64,000 nucleotides of DNA from Niveispirillum sp. SYP-B3756 (GTDB lineage Bacteria; Pseudomonadota; Alphaproteobacteria; Azospirillales; Azospirillaceae). The stretch spans positions 48,949-112,948 of the forward strand of contig NZ_WIDQ01000014.1 in assembly GCF_009495745.1 (NCBI RefSeq), given 5' to 3'. This document shows, piece after piece, positions 59,542-64,000 of the stretch. How positions within the stretch are numbered: position 1 is the stretch's first letter; each line of letters opens with the position of its first letter. Under the pieces are notes generated by a model, which saw only the letters and a list, made by a program, of their open reading frames with translations, was not told where the DNA came from and searched no databases. The position numbers and the translations under genes were made by a program.

Positions 59542-60477
59542 GTGAAACCCGCCCTTTACCAGACCCGGCCCGGCGTTTACGCTCTGGCCACCCTCTGCTG
59601 TGCCCTATGGGGCAGCTCCTATCCGGCCATCAAGAATGGCTATGCGCTGCTACATATTGTCCCCGCCGATCTGGCCGGACAGATGCTGTTCGCCGGCTGG
59701 CGCTTCACCCTGGCGGGGTTGATCCTGCTGCTGGCCGCACTGGGCCTGCGCAAGCGGCTGTTGCCGGTCAGCCGGCGGCAGGCGGGGCAGGTGGTTTTGC
59801 TGGGGCTGGTGCAGACGGCCCTGCAATATGTGTTTTTCTATATCGGTGTCGCCCATGCCAGTGGCATCAAATCATCCATCATGAATGCCACCGGCGTGTT
59901 TTTCAGCGTCGTGCTGGCCCATTTCATCTATGCCAGCGACCGGCTGAACGGGGTGCGCGCGCTGGGCTGCCTGATCGGATTTGCCGGCGTGGTGGTGGTC
60001 AATCTGGGAAAGGGCGGGGCAGGGGCGTTGGCCTTTGATTTCACCCTGACGGGCGAAGGATTCGTCGCCTTTTCCGCCTTCATCCTGGCGGCGGCGGCCA
60101 TCTATGGCAAAGGCCTGTCACGCGGCATGGATGCGATGGTGATGACCGGTTGGCAGCTTTTGATCGGTGGGCTGGTGCTGACCGGAATCGGGATGGTTGG
60201 TGGTGGCCATCTGGAAGCGATGGGGATTCAGGCGGGTGCCCTGCTGGCCTATCTGGCCTTGCTCTCCGCTGTGGCCTTCTCGGTCTGGAGCCTGCTGTTG
60301 AAGCATAATCCGGTGGGCATGGTCGCCCCCTTCAACTTCCTGATCCCGGTCTTCGGCGTTTCGCTCTCCGCCATTTTCCTGGGCGAATCGCTGCTGCGCT
60401 GGAGCTATCTCAGCGCCTTGATCCTGGTTTGCGCCGGCATCTGGCTGGTGACGCGGATGCCGGCGCGGCGGGAGTAA
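59542..60477 (+). CDS. EamA-family drug/metabolite transporter
   Basis: Ten-helix DMT-superfamily exporter, 311 residues. The first EamA repeat starts TLCCALWGSSYPAIKNGYALLHI and the second ends IFLGESLLRWSYLSALILVCAGIWLV, with the conserved GE. It is only distantly similar to the transporter at 4.0 kb. GTG at 59542. No regulator is adjacent; it is convergent with the methionine-sulfoxide reductase gene, seven bases apart. Substrate unknown. Confidence 0.85.
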   Translation: MKPALYQTRPGVYALATLCCALWGSSYPAIKNGYALLHIVPADLAGQMLFAGWRFTLAGLILLLAALGLRKRLLPVSRRQAGQVVLLGLVQTALQYVFFYIGVAHASGIKSSIMNATGVFFSVVLAHFIYASDRLNGVRALGCLIGFAGVVVVNLGKGGAGALAFDFTLTGEGFVAFSAFILAAAAIYGKGLSRGMDAMVMTGWQLLIGGLVLTGIGMVGGGHLEAMGIQAGALLAYLALLSAVAFSVWSLLLKHNPVGMVAPFNFLIPVFGVSLSAIFLGESLLRWSYLSALILVCAGIWLVTRMPARRE

Positions 60478-60484
60478 AGCGACC

Positions 60485-60976
60485 TTACCAGTCGCACCCA
60501 TCCACCAGCAGGGTGGCCAGCGTCTCGATCCCCGCCTGATCGGCCGGATCGAACCGGTTCGGCAGGGGACTGTCCAGATCGATCACGCCCAGCAGTCGGC
60601 CATCCTGGATCAGCGGCACCACCAGTTCAGAACGGGAGGCCGCGTCGCAGGCAATATGGCCGGGAAAGGCATGGACATCGGGCACCAGCACCGACCGCAT
60701 CTGTTGCCCCGCCGTGCCGCAGACACCGCGCCCCAGCGGGATGCGCACGCAGGCCGGCTTGCCCTGGAACGGCCCCAGCACCAGTTCCGCCCCCTGCAGC
60801 AGATAGAAACCGGCCCAGTTCAGGTCCGGCAAGGTGTTGAACATCAGGGCGGCGATATTGGCGCAATTGGCGATGCGGTCGCGTTCCCCCGTCAGGATGC
60901 CGGCGGCCATGCTGGCAAGATCGGCATAGAGCGTCGGCTTGTCACTGTCGGCGGCCGGCTTGGTGATGTCGAACAT
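60485..60976 (-). CDS. msrC: Free methionine-(R)-sulfoxide reductase (GAF domain)
   Basis: GAF-fold enzyme that reduces free methionine-(R)-sulfoxide. 163 residues. Catalytic cysteines and pocket are visible in ACVRIPLGRGVCGTAGQQ and in VHAFPGHIACDAASRSELVVPL. The conserved LPDLNWAGFYLL substrate-side strand is present. The length and motif order match fRMsr (MsrC) rather than sensory GAF domains. ATG at 60974-60976. Divergent from the truncated lysR gene. Confidence 0.93.
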   Translation of the reverse strand: MFDITKPAADSDKPTLYADLASMAAGILTGERDRIANCANIAALMFNTLPDLNWAGFYLLQGAELVLGPFQGKPACVRIPLGRGVCGTAGQQMRSVLVPDVHAFPGHIACDAASRSELVVPLIQDGRLLGVIDLDSPLPNRFDPADQAGIETLATLLVDGCDW

Positions 60977-61076
60977 CTGGTCCTCTTTGGCTTTCGGTTC
61001 GTGCCGAAAGGCTGGATTGCTGGCGGGATTCGCTATATCCATATAAACATAACGTTCATTGGGGAGCGATCACACC

Positions 61077-61346
61077 ATGCTGGTACGCCATCTCTCCTAT
61101 TTTGTCGCCCTTGCGCGTGAGCAGCATTTCGCCCGCGCCGCCGATGCTTGTGTGATCAGCCAGCCCACCCTGTCTGCTGCCATCGCCCGGCTGGAATCCG
61201 ACCTTTCCGCCCCCCTGGTCCGCCGCGGCCGCCGGTTTGAGGGGCTGACGCCGGAGGGCGAGCGCCTGTTGGAATGGGCGCGCGGCGTGGTGGCGGATTA
61301 TGAACGGCTGTGCGGTGACCTGGCGGGGATGAGCGGGCGGGCGTGA
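61077..61346 (+). pseudogene. Truncated LysR-type regulator (DNA-binding domain only)
   Basis: 89 residues forming only the winged helix-turn-helix of a LysR-type regulator (LVRHLSYFVALAREQHFARAADACVISQPTLSAAIARLESDLSAPLV then LTPEGERLLEWAR) plus part of the linker helix. Full members have about 300 residues; the effector domain is missing and no remnant is seen in other frames before prfC. Probably a deletion remnant, though a stand-alone DNA-binding protein cannot be excluded. ATG at 61077. The next 163 bases to prfC hold only a weak hairpin (GTCAGGG/CCCTGAC). Confidence 0.75.
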
Positions 61347-61509
61347 AAGTCAGGGCTGACCTCGTATCAACTGCGGCCCCTGACCTGGAACAACGGCCAC
61401 ACTCTTCCCTGGCCTTTCACAGGCCCCCTGCAAAACTTTCCCCCCTATGACGGCGACAAATCGGCTATTGAAACCGCTTGATCCGTGCCCAGCCGTCAGA
61501 AGTGTCCCC

Positions 61510-63126
61510 ATGCCCGCCAATATCCTTGAAGAAGAAGTCGCCAAGCGCCGTACCTTTGCCATCATCGCCCACCCCGACGCGGGTAAGACGACCTTGACGG
61601 AAAAGCTGCTGCTGTTCGGTGGCGCCATCCAGATGGCGGGTGCCGTGAAGGCGCGCGGGGAGCAGCGGCGCGCCCGGTCTGACTGGATGAAGGTGGAGCG
61701 GGAGCGCGGCATCTCCGTCACCGCGTCGGTGATGAATTTTGATTATGCCGGCCGCACCTTTAATTTGGTGGATACACCAGGCCACGAGGATTTCTCCGAA
61801 GATACCTATCGCACGCTGACCGCCGTGGACAGCGCCGTCATGGTGATCGACGCCGCCAAGGGTATCGAGGCACAGACGCGCAAGCTGTTCGAAGTGTGCC
61901 GGATGCGCGATGTGCCCATCATCACCTTCGTCAACAAGATGGACCGCGAGGCGCGCGACCCGTTCGAGCTGATGGATGAGGTGGAGCGTGATCTGCAGCT
62001 GGAGGTGACGCCGGCCTCCTGGCCCATCGGTTCCGGTTCTGACTTCCGGGGATGCTATGATCTGATCCGCGACCGGCTGATCCTGATGGACCGCCGGTCC
62101 GGCGATGTGGCGACCGAGGGCGTCGAATGCCACGGCATCGACGATCCCAAGATCGATCAGCTGATCCCCGCTGATCAGGCAGCCAAGCTGCGCGAGGATG
62201 TGATGATGGTGCGGGAGCTTTGCCCGCCCTTCAATATGGAGACCTACCGCGAAGGCCACCAGACGCCGGTCTTCTTCGGCTCCGCCATCAATAATTTCGG
62301 CGTGCGCGAATTGCTGCTGGGGCTGGCCGAATATGCCCCGCCGCCGCGCCCACAGAAGGCCGATGGGCGTGCTGTGGAACCCGATGAAGGCAAGGTCACC
62401 GGCTTTGTGTTCAAGGTCCAGGCCAATATGGACCCCAACCACCGTGACCGTATCGCGTTTTTCCGCCTCTGTTCCGGCCATTTCAAGCGTGGTACCAAGC
62501 TGAAGCATATGCGGTCGGGCAAGCTGCTGGCGGTCAATAATGCCGTGCTGTTCCTGGCGCGCGACCGGGAACTGGCGGAAGATGCCTGGCCGGGCGATAT
62601 TATCGGCATCCCCAACCATGGCACCCTGCGCATCGGTGACACGCTGACGGAAGGTGAGGATCTGCGCTTCACCGGCGTGCCCAGCTTCGCGCCGGAACTG
62701 TTGCAGCGCGTGCGCCTGGATGACCCGATGAAGGTGAAGCATCTGCGCAAGGCGCTGGAACATTTCGCGGAGGAAGGCGCTTCCCAGGTGTTCAAGCCCA
62801 TCGTCGGTGCCGACTGGGTGGTCGGCGTCGTCGGTCAGCTGCAGTTTGAGGTGCTGGCATCGCGCATCGAGGCCGAATATGGCATGAAGGCCCGGTTCGA
62901 GACGGCAGGGTACGATGCCGCCCGTTGGGTGGAATGCGACGATCCGGTGAAGTTGAAAGCCTTCATCGACAGCCGCCGCGCCGATATGGCGGAAGACCAT
63001 GATGGCGCGCTGGTCTATCTGGCCCGCAATGGCTGGCAATTGAACCGCGCACAGGAAGATTTCCCGGAAATCCGCCTGTTGAAGACGCGCGAGCAGAACA
63101 AGCAGGTGACGACGGCGGCGGCCTGA
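61510..63126 (+). CDS. prfC: Peptide chain release factor 3
   Basis: Translational GTPase that recycles RF1/RF2 from the ribosome after termination. 538 residues. G1 AHPDAGKTTLTEKL, G2/switch RGISVTASVM, G3 DTPGHEDFSEDTYRTL, G4 NKMDRE. RF3-specific features include VKARGEQRRARSDWMKVERERGISVT and the domain III segment VVGVVGQLQFEVLASRIEAEYG. Length normal. ATG at 61510. Strong terminator downstream. Confidence 0.97.
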   Translation: MPANILEEEVAKRRTFAIIAHPDAGKTTLTEKLLLFGGAIQMAGAVKARGEQRRARSDWMKVERERGISVTASVMNFDYAGRTFNLVDTPGHEDFSEDTYRTLTAVDSAVMVIDAAKGIEAQTRKLFEVCRMRDVPIITFVNKMDREARDPFELMDEVERDLQLEVTPASWPIGSGSDFRGCYDLIRDRLILMDRRSGDVATEGVECHGIDDPKIDQLIPADQAAKLREDVMMVRELCPPFNMETYREGHQTPVFFGSAINNFGVRELLLGLAEYAPPPRPQKADGRAVEPDEGKVTGFVFKVQANMDPNHRDRIAFFRLCSGHFKRGTKLKHMRSGKLLAVNNAVLFLARDRELAEDAWPGDIIGIPNHGTLRIGDTLTEGEDLRFTGVPSFAPELLQRVRLDDPMKVKHLRKALEHFAEEGASQVFKPIVGADWVVGVVGQLQFEVLASRIEAEYGMKARFETAGYDAARWVECDDPVKLKAFIDSRRADMAEDHDGALVYLARNGWQLNRAQEDFPEIRLLKTREQNKQVTTAAA

Positions 63127-63150
63127 TCGGGGTTCCGCGTCGCGGGTAAA

Positions 63151-63184
63151 ACAAAGGCCGCCGGGGCGATCCGGCGGCCTTTGT
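63151..63184. terminator. Bidirectional terminator between prfC and the secreted protein gene
   Basis: Fourteen-base perfect stem (63151-63164 with 63171-63184), loop GGCGAT, in the 60-base gap between convergent genes. Confidence 0.88.
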
Positions 63185-63186
63185 TG

Positions 63187-63657
63187 TCAAAGGGCAGCGA
63201 TGGTGACGATGATGGTGTCGCTGTAATCACCCGCTGTGGCCTGCGGGCGGGCGGGCACCGTGACCTGCAAATCCTTGTTATTGTCGCCCACGCTGGGCCA
63301 GAAACGCAGCCACATCCATTCCCCGCTCAGCGACAGCAGGCCCGACCCGTCATATTGTACCTGATAGGGGATGCGGTTGCCCCGCTGATCCACCAGCGCA
63401 CCGCGATTGGCGGAACTGATACCGACAACAAAGCCGAACTGATTGCATTGTTCATTCACCGTGCCGACGGTGACAGAGGATTCACCTTTGCCCAGGTTCA
63501 GGCCGCGTGCCAGATCGTTGATCTTCAGCTCACATACCGTTTCCATCTTGCCGCGCAGCTTCAGGTTGTGGCCAGAGGCTGCGCCGACGAAGCTGAACAG
63601 AATGGGCAACAGGATGGCGATGAAGGCGATGGCCTTCGCGGTAACAAAGCGGGTCAC
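63187..63657 (-). CDS. Secreted spore-coat-U-like (SCPU) domain protein
   Basis: 156 residues with a signal peptide (AIAFIAILLPILFSFVGAASG). The mature protein is beta-rich, with two Cys (TVCELKIN and NEQCNQFG) and a closing strand TAGDYSDTIIVTI like that of SCPU/CsuA-type fimbrial subunits. No usher or chaperone gene is in view, but the window ends soon after. Assignment to the family is tentative. GTG at 63655-63657 follows GAGG by eight bases; the GTG two codons earlier (63663) is too close to it. Confidence 0.6.
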   Translation of the reverse strand: MTRFVTAKAIAFIAILLPILFSFVGAASGHNLKLRGKMETVCELKINDLARGLNLGKGESSVTVGTVNEQCNQFGFVVGISSANRGALVDQRGNRIPYQVQYDGSGLLSLSGEWMWLRFWPSVGDNNKDLQVTVPARPQATAGDYSDTIIVTIAAL

Positions 63658-63813
63658 GGGCACTACCTCGGTTCCTGGTGGCCTTTTCGGCCTTGTCCGG
63701 TCTCTAAGCCGGTATCAGGAGCAAAGCAAACGCCGTGCCATCGTTTTTGGGTGGTGATGTCGCCTGGAAAGGCAAGGTAATCAGCATAAGAGAACGGATT
63801 ACCTCGCTGCTAA

Positions 63814-63872
63814 TTGCAAAATGCAATTGTCTTGGGGCTTCATTTTCTTTGCTGAAGGCATTGCATTATGCA
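63814..63872. promoter_or_regulatory. Two operator-like repeats TTGCA-N2-ATGCA
   Basis: TTGCA-AA-ATGCA at 63814-63825 and TTGCA-TT-ATGCA at 63861-63872, centres 47 bases apart, in an AT-rich leader upstream of the SCPU-like gene. The first is part of the longer dyad AATTGCA-AAA-TGCAATT. Probably a binding site for an unidentified regulator. Confidence 0.45.
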
Positions 63873-63875
63873 TTA

Positions 63876-64000
63876 GGCCGTAGACTCATAACGACTGACA
63901 CCATAGCCTGACGGCGACGAGCTTTACGGCAGCTAGGAAGTTCTCGGGTTGTTTGTCGTATCGGGTGGCGATACCTCTGAACTGTTTGATCTTGTTGAAG
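63876..64000 (-). mobile_element. IS5-family insertion sequence, right end (partial)
   Basis: The end of an IS5-family element that continues past the window. The likely terminal sequence GGCCGTAGACTCATAA begins near 63876, next to TTA as possible target duplication. It contains the 3' end of the transposase gene. Confidence 0.75.
63886..64000 (-). CDS. IS5-family transposase (C-terminal fragment)
   Basis: The last 37 residues of an IS5-family DDE transposase: FNKIKQFRGIATRYDK, then QPENFLAAVKLVAVRLW, ending CQSL. The ...RxATRYDKxxxNFLAAxxLA... motif is the conserved C-terminus of this family. The rest of the gene lies beyond the right edge, so it is incomplete only because the window ends. 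Stop at 63886-63888. Confidence 0.85.
   Translation of the reverse strand, partial: FNKIKQFRGIATRYDKQPENFLAAVKLVAVRLWCQSL

Overview
The window is a GC-rich chromosomal stretch from an alphaproteobacterium, most likely of the order Rhodospirillales (Azospirillaceae-like). This placement is my inference. It rests on high GC, the ALAS (C4) route to haem, an Atp12-type F1 assembly chaperone, a DUF3035/BamF lipoprotein beside lspA, a MucR-like regulator, EcfG-type (GGAAC...GTT) promoters and sigma-54 promoters in front of probable flagellar genes. Most of the content is ordinary core genome. No rRNA, tRNA, CRISPR array or prophage was seen. The only transposon is the end of an IS5-family element running off the right edge.

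Left part (1-10 kb): a partial cation/proton antiporter, a DUF454 membrane protein, an acyl-CoA desaturase with a repeated C-terminal tail, a small secreted protein, a divergent ArsR/EamA pair around a clear dyad operator, a small protein behind a sigma-54-like promoter, then lspA, a BamF-like lipoprotein and two paired M16 peptidases (one active, one without zinc ligands).

Phosphate block (10-24 kb): pstS-pstC-pstA-pstB-phoU-phoB form one minus-strand operon behind a candidate Pho box, with hairpins after pstS and pstB. The phoR kinase gene sits 10 kb away behind maeB and has an unusual leader ORF at its 5' end. Between them lie a CbpA-like DnaJ protein, a glycine-zipper lipoprotein, pdxH and a cation diffusion facilitator.

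Middle (24-41 kb): a toxin-antitoxin pair, a nitronate monooxygenase-like flavoprotein, hemB, a lipid-kinase-like protein, exoD, an HPt/pseudo-receiver protein, hemA and a glutathione peroxidase. A tightly overlapping operon (DUF429, crcB, rluC-type, HAD phosphatase, atp12) follows, then a soluble chemoreceptor with a zinc-binding CZB domain, two alpha/beta hydrolases and a flavin reductase.

Right part (41-64 kb): a MotB-like stator protein with an inserted EF-hand, a circularly permuted ATP-grasp/alpha-E pair next to the N-end-rule transferase bpt, two lipid-linked sugar glycosyltransferases, an ECF sigma factor and a small stress-type islet with two EcfG-like promoters. After these come an acyl-CoA dehydrogenase, a sigma-54-driven lytic transglycosylase, mscL, a two-subunit molybdenum hydroxylase with a cytochrome c, comM, a drug/metabolite exporter, a free-methionine-sulfoxide reductase, a truncated lysR, prfC and a spore-coat-U-like secreted protein with paired operator-like repeats.

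A family of palindromic intergenic repeats (four copies near 10.0, 20.2, 54.2 and 54.9 kb) is the clearest structure not explained by genes. The other main leads are the EF-hand in MotB, the AT-hook-like tail on a short MucR-like protein, the phoR leader ORF, and the sigma-54 and EcfG promoters that assign otherwise unknown genes to regulons.
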